Source: Coprinus comatus (taxonomy: Eukaryota; Basidiomycota; Agaricomycetes; Agaricales; Agaricaceae). Taken from it: a stretch of DNA of 64,000 nucleotides. The DNA is taken from positions 1,302,001 to 1,366,000 of the forward strand of contig JAWPGT010000002.1 in assembly GCA_034638255.1 (NCBI GenBank). The letters are read 5' to 3'. Positions within the stretch are counted from its first letter, which is position 1, and each line of letters begins with the position of its first letter. Positions 24,590 to 40,077 of this stretch are shown one piece after another. The notes below the pieces were generated by a model, which was not told the DNA's origin, searched no databases, and worked only from the letters and a program-made list of their open reading frames with translations. The position numbers and the translations under genes were made by a program.

Positions 24590-27500
24590 ATGGCTCTACC
24601 GGGTGCAGTCCTTATGGACAATAACCAACATATATCAGCAACTACAGACTTAGAACAACGCGTTGCGCGCATCGCTGACCCAAATATCGGTACAGTTTAG
24701 TTTAATTTATTGTCCCCATCCATCTTGCTCAATGCCATGCGTAGACTTGAGAACTAAACATGTTGTTGCCTCCGAAATCCGCGAAATGCTCGACACTGTT
24801 CGAGACACAGACTCATCTCGTGCTTACCCATATCTCGTACCCGCTCTTACCGAATTATTACGGTCTGGCGAACCGGCATTCTCGAAAGACACCACAGAAT
24901 ACCAGTTTCGCCGTGTCCTCCTAGAAATTCTAAACAGATTGCCAGTTAGTGAAACTGTGCGACCCCATGTTCAAACTATCTTCAACTGCATGTTGCATAT
25001 CCTCCGCCGCGACAATGAAGAAAACGGTGCTACAGCATGCAAGACGTTGGTGGATCTTATACGAGGCTATCGTTCCCTCAGTGAAGAGGGTCTCAACGAA
25101 TTTGTCACAATATTCGAGCAAGTGTTCCAAAATATGAAAGGACTAGTAGAAGAGATTCTTTCAGAGGATTCTTCCCCCCTTGATCCCTCAGTTGTGCTCC
25201 CTAGTATTCGAAGTTTCAAGGTTCTTGGGGAAATGGGTATGGTCATGGTCATTATGGCACAGGCACATCGTGCAATGGTTGTGTCCACTATTCAGGCAAC
25301 AATTGGTCCCGCTTTCGAGGTTCTTGCCTTGGAATCACCTGCACAATACAAGGCTCGTACAAACTCCGAGGCAATGGGTCAAACATGGTCTGGTATGGCA
25401 CCAACTGTGAGAAATGCGTCTGCCTATAGCGACTTCATTCACTCTCAAATCAAAGTATGTGTAATATAATTTGCTTCCTATGGTCATACATCTGACTTGC
25501 GACATAGATGTTGTCTTACCTTGCATATATCACAACGCGGGTCACCGCTGAACAAGGTACCTCACACGGAGAAAAGTTAATTTTGAGCGCTCTACGATTG
25601 CTTCAGGATTGTCCCAACAATGGGACACCCTTACGAAAGGTACGTTGTTACCTGCATAGGTATCGAATCTTTCTAACGAGTAATTTGACTGCTAGGAACT
25701 CATGGTAGTCTTCCGCCATCTGATGGGCCTAAACCAACGCCATGTTCTTTACGATCACCTTGACAAACTTTTCGATGAGCGGGTTCTCTTGGGAACTGGG
25801 ATTGCCAGTAAGGAGATGTTACGGTGAGTGAAAAGCCATACTAGGGTACATAACATTCTAATCCTTTCCTTAGTGTTACAGCATACAGTTCTGTTACTGA
25901 CTTGGTTCATCATCTAAGAAGCGAACTAACGCCCGCTCAATTAAACTACATCGTCAATTCCTATTCATGTCTCATCCACAAACCAGCGCTAGGGAACAAT
26001 CTCCATACCTTATTCGCGAAGATGATGTTTGGCCTTACCGATGCCATTCTCGCCAAAGAAACACCGCAAGAAGCAGCCAAATTGCTCACAGTGATGTTTG
26101 ATTCTTGTCTGGAACGTCTTGAAGGGTTAGCCCTCGTTCATGAAGAAGTGTCCAAGGTTTTGGAACGCCAGAAAGCAGATACACCCGCGATTCTTGATAT
26201 ATTTCTAATCGAGAAAACGCGTCCTGTTGGAGGCGCAACTTATGCCATCGAAAAATCGGAAGATATCATCACAGGTGGGCTATGTTGCTTGATCGATGTA
26301 GCAATAGCCACTAATCTCAACAACAGAGTCCCGTTTGATATTCAGAGCGTTGCTTCACGGGTTTCGTGTTTGCCTGGCTTCGCTGAAGAAGTGTGATGCT
26401 CCCATAATAGACGGAACCTATATCTTTCGATTATTCGTTGGATGCATAAATTGCATGTTCTTGCTCGATCCCGATCCTCGACCTGATCCCCGTGGCAACA
26501 ATGAACAATCCGATGCGGTGGAATGGTTCGGACATGCGCTTCTGGAAATCAATTTGCATGTTTTCCAAGAGGTCTGGACGCATAAGATAGATTTCTTCTT
26601 TGACTGTGCACGGAAAAGGATATTCCTTCTGAATATCTGCCAATTCTTATTTGCTCGGGAACAAACGTCGCCGACATTGTTAGCCATTGTCCTCAAATTC
26701 CTAGTGGATAGATTGCCACTTCTAGGTGAACACGATGATTTAACAGCAGCAGCTACCATTAGACTATACAAGATGGCTTTCAGTGCTGTTGGGCAGTTTC
26801 CAGCCTTGAACGAGCCCATTCTAGCATCCCATCTTGCGAAGCTGCTGATGGATTGCTTTCCACTTGCGGCCAAAGCTACGAAACCAACGAACTATTTCCA
26901 CTTATTACGCGCGCTCTTTCGAGCAATCGGAGGAGGGGGAGGAAGATTCGAACTCCTGTACAACCAAGTCTTGCCTCTCTTGCCTGACATGTTGGAAAGC
27001 CTCAATCGACAACTCCTCGCCTCGGAAGGTATAGCTCGCGACATGATCGTTGAGCTATGCCTCACCGTCCCACTGCGTTTGACACATCTCCTTCCTCACC
27101 TCACGTACTTGATGCAACCACTAGCGCTAGCTCTGCGAGGTAGCCCAGAACTAGTTTCTCAAGGCCTTCGTACGCTGGAATTGTGCATTGATAACCTCAC
27201 TCCAGATTTCTTAGACCCCACCCTCAGTACAGTCTTGCGAGAGCTGATGGAGGCGTTATTTAACCATCTCAAACCTCTGCCTGCCAATCATCATGCGGCA
27301 CATACCACTATCAGGATTCTCGGCAAGCTAGGTGGTAGAAACCGACGTTTGCTTACCAAGGAACCTGCACTCACCTATCATCATCATTCGGAATCTGCGA
27401 AAATGGTGATTTCTTTCGGGGGAGCAAGGGAAAAAATTGATCTTGCGCCTGTGGCAACTTTGGCCTCTCAGCACCTGACGAAACTTCCACGCTCGGATCG

Positions 27501-30500
27501 TGAGCATGCATTTCACTATCTTCGAAACTGTCTCTCTACAATTGTACACGAGGTAGGCTTTCCTTGTTATGTCTACAAAACAACGGGTTAACCGTATTAC
27601 CAGGGGATCAAAGGCCGCAATGCTGAAGATGTTTTTACCCGTACCCTAGAAGGACTATATGATTCAATCTACATTCCAGAGCTTAGTGAGGAGGCCAAGA
27701 CTTACATAAGGAATCTTTCACGTTGTGTTTTCGAAATGGCTATACAGAAACATCAATCACGCGATATTGGCCCCAAGGGTGTTTCCAACCGTCTCCTCTT
27801 TTGCTATTTGGACGCAATACCTTACGCACTTGCCAGAGAGCAACCAGATCATGCTGAGGCCACACAAGAACTTATTACGCTCATTGTGGAAGACCTTGTG
27901 GCCCTGAAGAATCAACCCAATATTAATCCTCATGACATTCTTCCCATCCTTCATCATATGGCGCATCGCTTTACAGCCCTTTGTCTCGACGAACAATGGG
28001 TACGCAAACGCGCCGGATGCGTCGGAATCAAAATCATGACCCGAACGCCCGAGCTAGGTCAGAGATGGGTAAGCGACCGGGAGGTCGAGCTAGTACGTAC
28101 CCTGCTTCACATATTCAAGGACTTGCCACTCGAAATTCCACGCGACATTAACTACATCATTGACCTACTGATGGACGTTCTTCGCATTAGCAACTCCCAT
28201 CTCGATTTCAAAGGAGAGGGTGCTACATTGGCTCGAACCAAGCTCGTGGGTCTCATGGGTATATTCTTCCCTGAGATCCAAAATTCGAACCCCATTGTAC
28301 GTCAAGCAGCTCAGAAGTGTATTGGATACCTTGTGTCGCTCAGCGGGAGAGCTCCAGTGGACCTTTTAATGCCCCACCGCGACCGTATGTTGACAGGCAT
28401 CTATGCTAAACCATTAAGAGCACTTCCATTTTCCAAACAAATCGGGATGATAGAGGCTATTCGCTATTGCGTCAGCCTTGACCCTCCCCTTATTGAACTC
28501 AATGAAGAACTATTGCGGCTATTGCATGAAACTCTTGCCCTTGCGGACGCAGATGACAATCAATTACTTGGCCGAGGAAGCGTTCGACAAGGAACAATTG
28601 AAATCAAAAAACTACGTGTCGCATGTATTAAACTACTCACTGCGTCGATGCCAATCACCGATTTCTTTTCACGCCACCACCAAACTCGACAACGGTAAGA
28701 TATACTCATTTCTTAAGATGTCAATACTAAGATAAAATAGGGTTACTAGTGTATACTTCAAGTCTTTATACTCCCTTTCACCAGAAGTGAAAGAGGTCGC
28801 TCATGAAGGGCTAAGGATGGTACTCACTCACCAGAGCCGGTTGCCGAAGGAATTGCTCCAGACAGGTTTGAGGCCCATCCTCATGAATCTGGCAGATCCC
28901 AAACGTCTTTCTGTTCCTGGTTTGGAAGGCCTTGCACGTCTCCTCGAGTTGTTGACCAACTATTTCAAGGTTGAGATTGGCCACAAACTGCTTGATCATT
29001 TCCGCAGTGTCGCGGATCCCCAAATGTTGCAGCAATCATCAAAGCTGCCATTGGCTGATCATGAAGGGATATCAAAATTGGTGCGCCTTGCCAATATATT
29101 CCACTTGCTTCCATCTGCTGCCAACATATTCCTGGAAAGTTTGGTCAATGCCGTTGTGCAGACTGAGGCTCAAATGCATTTTTCAACTCAAAGCCCCTTT
29201 TCTGAACCTTTGGCCAAATATTTGGATCGGTACCCCACCGAGGGAATCGACTTTTTTATGCAACACCTCAAGTTCCCTCGTCACTTACGTACGTTAAGAA
29301 GTATACTTCTGGGACGATTTGCACCAAATCTCGAGCGCGAACTTGCATCAAGGACACCTTTACTGGTCAACCTCTGTATTCTAGATCCTGATGCTCAACT
29401 CCTCACCCAAGCACTCTCCATATTCCATGACTTAGCAGAAATATCGCCCACTTGGATCTCTGACAACGAGTTTGCAATTGACGCATTGGTCAAAATATGG
29501 CGCTCGGCAAATGTTCAGACCGGTGTCCCCGACCTTGTACAGAGGCACTCCTTGTTGCTTGGGATCTTTATAGCAGCACTTAAACAGTCACCGCGCATTG
29601 ACCTCTTGTTTGACATCGTTGCTATCTTTGACCGTAACCTGAGCATGGATACTATTCATGTATCACAATTCCTCTACAAACATGTGGCCATGAGCGAAAA
29701 TACGATATTCCGTCGCAATGTCCTTCTTCGATTCCTCACATGGTTTGGAGATACCACAGTGTTATGGACCCAGAAAGCCTCTTTCATTCGTTATATTGTT
29801 ACACCCACGCTCTTAGTCCATGGTTCCCGTGGCCGCACAAATGAACGCCTTCTAGATGCCGACTACATCAATCAACTGGATCGCATGATCTGGTTACCAA
29901 TCACAGAAAATGTGGTATTTGCGGAAACGGATGATATGTTCAGAATTGAACTTCTTCACTTCACCACAGTTCTTGTACAGTACTATTCTGATTTATTAGA
30001 AGATGTGAAGAAAGACATCATTAAATGCGCTTGGCACTATATCACCACCAGTGATGATATTATTGTAAAGCAAACAGCCTACCTACTGGCTGCTCGCTTT
30101 TTTGCCGCATTCCCAACACCACAAAAATTCATCCTCCGTGCATGGACTGGTCTCTTACGGTCTCCTCACTCTGAAGGAAAAGTTTTGGTGCGTCAAGAGG
30201 CTCTTGCCACTCTTGCCCCTGTTCTTCCGCAGTCAGACTCCAACGAACCTGGTCACCCTCAGTGGGCTAAAACTACCCGGCGACTACTTGCAGAAGAAGG
30301 GCTCGTACAAATGATTGCCATCTATCATCTAATCATCAAACAACCCCAACTTTTCTACCCCGTTCGTTCCCTTTTTGTACCTCACATGGCAAACTCTTTG
30401 AATAAACTTGGGATGTCTACATCATCAACCCTGGAAACAAGGTCTCTTTCACTTGATATTCTTCAAGTCATATTTGACTGGGAAGAACAAGCCACGCAAG

Positions 30501-33500
30501 CAACCCAAGCGGGAGCTCAAGATAGGGGGGAACCAGTCTGGCTTACTCCTCTCGGCTTCCGCGAAAATATGGTTAGCTATCTAGTTCGCCTGGCGACAAT
30601 CACTCATGAGCAGAATGCGAGAGCCACGCTTGTCCCTCGAGCCCTCTCCCTTTTGCAATTGATGGTTGGCCCAAATGGCTGGACTGAAGTCACCGTCGGA
30701 CTGCGTTATTTTTCACGGACTCTTGAACAAGTATGTGGAACTGTTTATCTTCAATATACACTCAACTCAACTCACGATAGAACGATCTCGCTGCCGAAAA
30801 TGCCATGCCTCTTGCCATCGCCTCGGCCAAAGTTCTCCAGGTGATTACAGCTGAACAGACTGATGCTTGGTTCAATACAAATGCCGCTTCATTGCAAAAA
30901 CTCGTCCGTAAAGGCCTCTTGACCGATGACCATACTCTGCAAGATGCTCTCCACCCCATATTTGACCACCTAATCCGACTTTTCCCTCTGCCCAAAGAAG
31001 AAGACGAACAGCAAACAGATCTCAGTGACTTCCATTCCTTTGTCAGTAACACAATCGCAGAGGGCTTGCGTAACAGTAACACGCCGCGAAATGTGCTCCT
31101 TATGCTGAAATCGATTGTGACTGTTACGCCCGAGCGGGTGGAAGGGTTCAGTCAACCGCTCCTCAAATTACTGAGCAGGTTGGCAAAGGAACATATTGCA
31201 AATAACAACACGGAAGCCAACGTCCGACTTATCATCCTTATTTTAGAGATCTGCCAAATCTCCGTTGCCTACCTCGCGGATCAAAGGCGATGGTTACTTA
31301 GCACATTGGTGGTTCTTGTGGAAAAATCAAAGAGCATACAATTATGCCGTTACATGTTGGATTTGGCTCGCACGTGGGCTATGAGCCGACAAGAAGCCTA
31401 TCCAACAATGAAGGAAAAGGCCAGTCTGATCCAGAAAATGACCTTTTACGAAACACGGGGAGAAGTGCTCTTCCAACCCTATCTGGAACTCATCTATGAT
31501 ATTTATACCGAACCTTCCCTCCGCAGAAGTGACCTTACTACTAGACTTGAACCGCCATTTCTGCTTGGGTGTCGCGCAAAGGATGCACCGCTAAGGGAAC
31601 GTTTCATGGATCTCTTGGATGTCAATGTTCCCCGTTCGCTATTCAGCCGTTTAACATACATTTTGGGTGTACAAAGCTGGGAGGCTTTGGCGGATCACAA
31701 TTGGATATACCTTGCTCTTCACCTTATCCTCGGCGCCGCCGACATGGAGGCACCTGTCACTACTGATCGACGGCCCACTAACAATGATATTCTCACCTTC
31801 ATTCCAAGACCTGAAGCTCGCGGTGTCCTACGTCCTATGCAACGTTTACTTTTCTTTGACCCACAAACTGTCCATGATGTATGGTGTTCAGTCTTCCCCG
31901 CTGCATGGTCTAGTCTCTCTCGTCGCGAACAAATGGATATAACAAACCACATGATCAACCTATTAAGCAAAGAATATCATATCAAACAAGCACATTTCCG
32001 CCCAAACGTCATTCAGACACTACTTGCGGGTATTCATTCGTGTTCTCCCCCCATGGTGCTACCCCCCCATCTTGTTAAATACCTGGCGAAGACTTTTGGA
32101 GCATGGCATGTTGCATTGGAGATTCTTAACTCTTCTTTGGAGATGGTTAAAGATGATGAACCGACTATCAGGGAATATGTGTATGATTCATTGGCAGAAG
32201 TTTACGCTGAGTTAGCCGATGAAGACATGTTTTACGGGTTGTGGCGCCGTCGTTGCCTTCATCAAGAAACAAATGTTGCGCTTGCATTCGAGCAACACGG
32301 CTTTTGGGAACAAGCCTCCGCCGCCTACGAAAGTGCACAAACCAAGGCACGTACAGGCACCATACCATTCTCTGAACCAGAGTACTGCTTATGGGAAGAT
32401 CATTGGGTCCTCGCAGCAGAAAAGCTTCAGCAATGGGATATTCTCTACGATTTTGCAAAGAGCGAAGGGAACCAGGAGCTAATGCTTGAGAGCGCATGGA
32501 GAATAAAAGATTGGGAGGATAACAAAGAAAGTCTGGAGGAGCAAGTCAAACAACTCCCTGAAATACCAACGCCTCGTCGGCGTGTCTTCGAAGCTTTCCT
32601 TGCCTTACTCAAGTCACCTGGTTCTTTAGACAAGAATACCGAATTCACGAAAGTGCTCGAGGATGCCATGCAATTGTCGCTTCGAAAGTGGATTGGTCTG
32701 CCGCCTCATTTATCTACAGCACATGTACCACTTCTTCAACATTTCCAGCAGTTCGTTGAACTTCAAGAAGCTGTGCAAATATTTGGCTCATTATCACAAA
32801 CCAACGCCCAGAATCTCGAGAAGAAATCTTCTGAACTCAAAATGGTCCTACAAGCTTGGAGAGAACGATTACCGAACGTGCAAGATGATATCAACCTATG
32901 GAGTGATCTAGTTGCATGGCGTCAGAATGTCTTCCACGCAATTAATAACGCATATATGCCACTCATCACTACTACTCAGGCAGCCATTAACGCCAACAGC
33001 AATGCCAACACGTATGGCTACCGCGGATACCATGAGACCGCCTGGATCATCAATCGCTTTGCTCATGTCGCCAGAAAACATGATCTACTGGATGTTTGCT
33101 TTACATCGTTGACTAAGATATACACCTTACCTAATATCGAAATCTCGGAGGCCTTCCTCAAGCTCAGAGAACAGGCTCGTTGCCACTATCAGAAGCCTAA
33201 TGATCTTCAGGCTGGTCTGGATGTCATCAACAATACCAACTTGATGTTCTTCTCTGGCTCTCAAAAAGCTGAATTCTACACTCTCAAGGGGATGTTCCAT
33301 GCTCGGTTAAATAGAAACGATGAAGCAAACCTTGCTTTTGGTCAAGCTGTCCAACTAGACATGAGCCAAGCCAAGGCCTGGGCTGAATGGGGTCGCTTCA
33401 ATGATCGCATGTTCAAGAATGCAGGGACCGAGAATGCAGACCTCAGTTACGCATCAAGTGCTGTGAGCTGTTATCTACAGGCCGCCGGACTCTACAAGAG

Positions 33501-36102
33501 TACGAAGAGCCGTCCACTTTTGACTCGGATTCTATGGCTATTAAGTTTGGACGATAACGCAATGACAATATCAAAGGCGTTTGATACGTATAAAGGCGAT
33601 GCTGCTTTCTGGTACTGGATTACCCTAACACCTCAACTATGTCAATCGTTGAACCATCGGGAAGTTAAACAAGCGCGTTATTTGTTATCCAATTTGGCTC
33701 GCCATTATCCCCAGGTCAGTTTCAAGAACCATTTTCTTTAGTAATTATTGACCTAAATTGAAGGCACTGTTCTATCACCTCCGCACCTATCGAGAGGAGT
33801 TGCAATTCATGAGGAAGGCTGCCCAGGCTCGGCTAGTGCCGCCCAACCAACCTATGATGACACGACCAGACGAACAAACTACAAAGGAAGGTAGTGATTC
33901 CGCCAACGCTGGACAGAATCAGGTCACCACTAACGGACCACAAAATGGGCAAATGCCTGCCGAAGCAGCAGCAGCAGTTGCAGCATTACCGCGTCCTGCT
34001 GTCGCTGATTTTGTCGACGAGTTCCTCCAAATATTAAAGACAACATTCCCCCTCTTGATCCTGAGCTTGGAGACCATGGTAGATCAAATTCATCAAAAGT
34101 TTAAACCACCAGCAGAAGAGGATATCTATCGACACATTTGTCTTCTTTTACAAGATGCTATACAGGTTGGTGTGCTTGTCAATCCCCCGTTCATGTTCTT
34201 TAACTTTCCTATAGAACTACATAGTGCGAATGAATGCTCCAGAAGACGATGGTACACTGGCACCTCATACTCTACAAACATTGATGCGACTTGCTCCAAT
34301 TGTTGGGGGAGCTGTCAAAGTACGTGCTAATATTATCTAACTCGTCTCGTGGCTAACTGGAATCATAGAAAGAATTTGAGGAAGATTTCCTCACTACCAA
34401 ACCTAACCATTATGAGTACATCCAAAGACTGCAGCAGTGGAGGGACAAGTATGAAAAGATGCTGGACTCAAGACCACGCATACAACCACTTGCGCTCGTC
34501 AGCCATTACTTGACGGAATTCCAGTATAATAAAATTGATGAAATTGAAGTACCTGGCCAATACACAGAGGTACGGAAAATGTGAATCACTATTATATTAG
34601 CCACGAAACTCACATTGATCGCTAGGACAAAGACACCAACCAGAACTTTGTTAAAATACAGAAATTTGCTTCTAAATTCGAATTCGGGCGTTCAAATGGT
34701 ACCTGTTGGAAACGGTTCACACTCCATGGAAGTGATAATACGAAGATATCCTTCCTTGTTCAGATTCCCTGCCATCGTCAAACACGCCGTGAAGATAAAG
34801 TAATGCAGGTTTTGAGAACTTTCAACGAGTAAGTAATAGGAAAGGCTTATTGAGAGCCTTAAACTGACATCGGAATAGAGCATTGCAGAGGAAGAAGGAA
34901 ACACGAAAACGCAACTTATCACTGCACCTTCCTGCTGCGATCTCTTGTAGCCCTACTGTGCGCTTATTCCAGACAGATTCGTCCTATATCACCCTTGGTG
35001 ATATCTACGATCTACATTGCGAAGATACCAATATCTCACGAGAAGAGCCAATCCTTTTTGCAGGAGAGAAGGTGAAGAAGACACTTCGAGAATTCCGACA
35101 AACATCCTCCAGACAGGTAAGGTGTTATATATCGCAGTTGTCCTAATACTCACAAACTCCACAGTTGACCAAAACGGAGTACATCACCTTGAAGAAGGAT
35201 ATATATGACGAAGTGGCCGTGAAAATGATACCAGATACCATTTTAACAAATGTAAGGTTACTGTTACCTTCACCCTCTTTTATCTCTTAACCTTATCTGC
35301 TTGTCCAGTACATGATTCGCACGATGGAAGGTCCCAGCGAGTTGTGGAGAATGCGTAGACAATTTGCCACTCAACTTTCAGCATCTTGTTTCATGACATA
35401 TGTTTTATGCCTTTCAAGCCGGCATCCCAGTCGTTTCCAGATATGCCGTTCAACTGGACAAGTGGCTATGACAGAGCTTCTTCCAGGTAATTGTCTCCTA
35501 TTCTACGGTAGTCGACATTGTGGTACTCATTCGGTTCTTAAAAGGTATCTCCAGTCAACTCCCGGTATTTGCCACAAGCGACGTCGTTCCTTTCCGTCTG
35601 ACACCAAATATGCAAACCTTCCTCGGCCCTATCTTCACGGAAGGCATCCTAACGTCAGGAATTATGGCTATTGCTCGTTCTCTCACTGAGCCCGAAGTTA
35701 GTCAGTTTTCATATTTCCTTGATTACAATACTGACATCGAAATTAGTATCCCCTGGAGCAACAACTCTGTCTCTTTGGAAGGGATGAGGTTATTTCATGG
35801 ATGACAATGCAACGTCGCCCTTGGACAATGGGTGATGCGTCCTTCCGCCAAAGCGTAGCAGCTAACATTGATTGCGTTGTAAAACGTGCAGAAGTGATGT
35901 CATGTAAGACGGAAAGAGATAGCGTGAGTGATTTTATCAGGAACAATGTTCGGATTGCTTAATTCGTCCCTAACAGCAGCCACAAAATAACGGCGCCACT
36001 GCAACTGTTCCCGTCATTCAGACGATAACTAATCTGATATCCACTGCGACAAATCCTATTCAACTTGCAAAAATGGGCGAACTGTATCATCCTTGGTTTT
36101 AG
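24590..36102 (+). CDS. TRA1: Tra1/TRRAP, PIKK-family pseudokinase of SAGA and NuA4
   Basis: Tra1 is the activator-binding scaffold shared by the SAGA and NuA4 acetyltransferase complexes. It starts [19 protein letters not shown] and spans 11.5 kb with about 18 introns, giving roughly 3,500 residues. The N-terminal HEAT region includes [20 protein letters not shown] and [20 protein letters not shown], with [20 protein letters not shown] further on. The FAT region follows ([34 protein letters not shown]), then the PI3K-like domain ([71 protein letters not shown]) and the FATC end [16 protein letters not shown]. In the catalytic region, where kinases have HRHxxN and DFG, this protein has [12 protein letters not shown] and MTE, so it is a pseudokinase like all Tra1/TRRAP. 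No frameshift is apparent. Confidence 0.97.
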
Positions 36103-36226
36103 ATTACCCCCTCTTTCCAGTCGTGTACTTTAAACTTGACAGATGTAACAATAACTATATAATGTACATAATAGTGTAGAAAGTTCTCGAAACTATGTAA
36201 ATTTTATTTATGTTTCTTGGTGAAAC

Positions 36227-38269
36227 TCATTGGTGAACACATTCAGCCGTTGATTCTGTACGCAACATGGCTTCTGTGAGGAGTACTCGTAAATCAAATA
36301 TCTGTGCAGGCCTCGCATTCACTTTCATAATTTCCTCGGCGTTGCCGAGTCGAGAGAACACACTCGGGCCTTTGGCCGGAGCAAAAAGCTACGTGAAAAA
36401 GCTCAGCTATACTTGACGTTGAGGGGTTTTACCATTCCGCTTGCCTTTACTGTTGTATCAATTCCACTGACTGCGACAAGGGGTAAAGAGGGGTGACCTT
36501 CGATGACGTTGACAACACTAGAGTCTCCTTCGTATATACCGTTCAATTCTCCGTTTGACTTGTTCCACACAAAGAAATTCCCATCATCAGAACCAGAGAC
36601 AACCAGCCCATCGTCAGGGCCCAAGAAATTTACTAGCAGGGATGAAATATTAGACTAAGTGTACAAGGGGAAACATCGGTCTGCTCACCATCTTTCACAG
36701 TTTCAACATTCCGCGCGCCAACATACCGACGTCGAGGCATTATAACCGGAACACCAGGTCGATAGTTGGCTTCCATTTCCGCCGCTTCCTCTGCCTCAAT
36801 TTCGTTCTCGTTGTCGGATTCGCTTTGGTCCTCCAAAGCAGGTTCAGCCCTACTTTCAATACCAAAAGTTTCGTTACACTTATGATCTGCACCGTTGTAA
36901 CGTTTTGTCCCCGGTGAGCGAGGACTGGATGTGCACGAAAATGTTGTTGAGGGTCGAGTCTCACATGGGTCATCGAGTGTGGAAAACAGGTACACCGCAT
37001 CTCCGCTGTATGCTATAGTAGTGTTTTAAATTAGTTGCAGATACGAATACGGTCAAAAAAAAAAACACCGACTGAGTAAAATCTAGTCATCATAATTTGA
37101 GTGAAAACATTCGGGATTTCTGTTTATAATGAGATGGGAGCTAACCTCGTGTCCGTTTGAATTTGACATTTTCGAACCGGTAATATGATCCCTTGGAAAC
37201 CTCTTCTTCTTTTCTTTCTGGGGAGGCCTTCCAAAGCGTCGGACGCATGTTGTAACTTCGTCAGAAGACGGTGAAGGTCTGATGCCCCATTCCTCCGTTA
37301 AACGGCGGCCAATATTTCTTCTGTCAAAGAGATATCCCTGAAAACGTTTGGATAAGATATATAAGCAGGAGGATTAATGTGCGTGCTAGAACACACGTAG
37401 GGTGATTCTCCGGCAACCACAAATTGGTATGGGGCCAGCACTGATAATGAGAATGTCGAAATAGCATGCTCAAGCTTCACAAGGGGGGTGGAACATGAAT
37501 TTTCCCGACAATTGTGCGGTGTGCGTAAATCATGCTGCCTTACTGTCCCATCCTATAATATATTTACAAACCTTTGAGTTCCAGCTAAGCGGAGAACACT
37601 GTAACATACCTCGGATGCTGTTAGGAATAATGCAGAACTTTCTTCGGTCACAATTCGTTTCACTCTTTTGCTGTGACATCTCAAGACCTGTGTTGCACAT
37701 TGACGTGTGTTGTATTGAGTTTCGATTTCCGTGGATGTAGCACTCAGTGCTACATTAATATCGGATACTCGAATTTGTTTATCTCCTGCTACAGTGACAC
37801 TTCATGGAAGACGTATACGAACACTGTATTATTATTAAGTAGCAGATGAAGGACGACAGTGACTCACAGAGTCGAGGAGTTTGGCAGAAGTTGTGCATTG
37901 AAGATATTGGCTCTATGTCCAGTGTTGATAACGGAACAGCACACAAATGGATACTCCTGTTCTGTGTCTGCGCAATCCATTCTCCAGATGCGGACAGTTG
38001 TGTCATCTCCACCGCTCAAGAGAACATCCCCGTTATTTGCCCAGCTAAGCGCATTTACACATCTGAGAGGAGTGAGTGGATGTTGATGAGACCCTGGGAT
38101 ATACAAACCCAGTATGTCCATAACCATTATCTTCGTCACCAAGGACGTTGACTCTGTCGAGAGGTTGATGTAGGAGCTGTGTTAGATGGTACTTTCTATT
38201 GCGCTCTGTACGTGAGCTGGAAGGTAAACTCTCGCGAAGATTGAATAAAGGCATGTAACGAGTCGACAT
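36227..38269 (-). CDS. DCAF-like WD40 protein, probable CUL4-DDB1 substrate receptor
   Basis: It resembles the DCAF6/DCAF8/WDTC1 group, which present substrates to CUL4-DDB1 ubiquitin ligases. The N-terminus MSTRYMPLFNLRESLPSSSR leads into GYGHTG-CVNALSWANNGDVL, LSGGDDTTVRIWRMDCADTE and HRANIFNAQLLP. Mid-protein come TEEWGIRPSPSSDEVTTCVR and SNSNGHEV, then YSGDAVYLFSTLDDP, an acidic linker, and a final repeat (DGLVVSGSDDGNFFVWNKSN, HPSLPLVAVSGIDTTVK). The true C-terminus, LFAPAKGPSVFSRLGNAEEI to ECVHQ, is reached only by splicing a 56 nt intron (36389-36444) with a GC donor (AAAG|GCAAGC) and AG acceptor. Without it the protein would end at a stop about 14 codons later. Start 38269 is the first ATG; 38254 is an alternative. 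Specific orthology is uncertain. Confidence 0.83.
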
Positions 38270-38363
38270 TAAGGAGTCAAGATATGTATGTAATGACGAT
38301 TGTTCGGATATTACATAACGGAACCACACACAGTTCAAGTACTTAATAATTTCCATAGCACAT

Positions 38364-39912
<1,549 letters not shown>

Positions 39913-40077
39913 GTTGTGGGATAAGGAGAGAATGATACGCCGCAACTGCGGGGAGTACGCCCCTGATGGCAACTGCTGTCACGGGACCCGGAGACGTCAT
40001 TTCGTCCGTGCTTCCCCCCTTTGGTAATTCCTCGGTAAGGTTCTCCGCCGCTCCGGCACCTCACTCTTCTTCGAGCA

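Noticed and set aside
34600..35500. Active PI3K-like kinase domain in TRA1
   Set aside because: The catalytic loop and DFG-equivalent lack the required Asp and Asn residues, as in all Tra1/TRRAP proteins.
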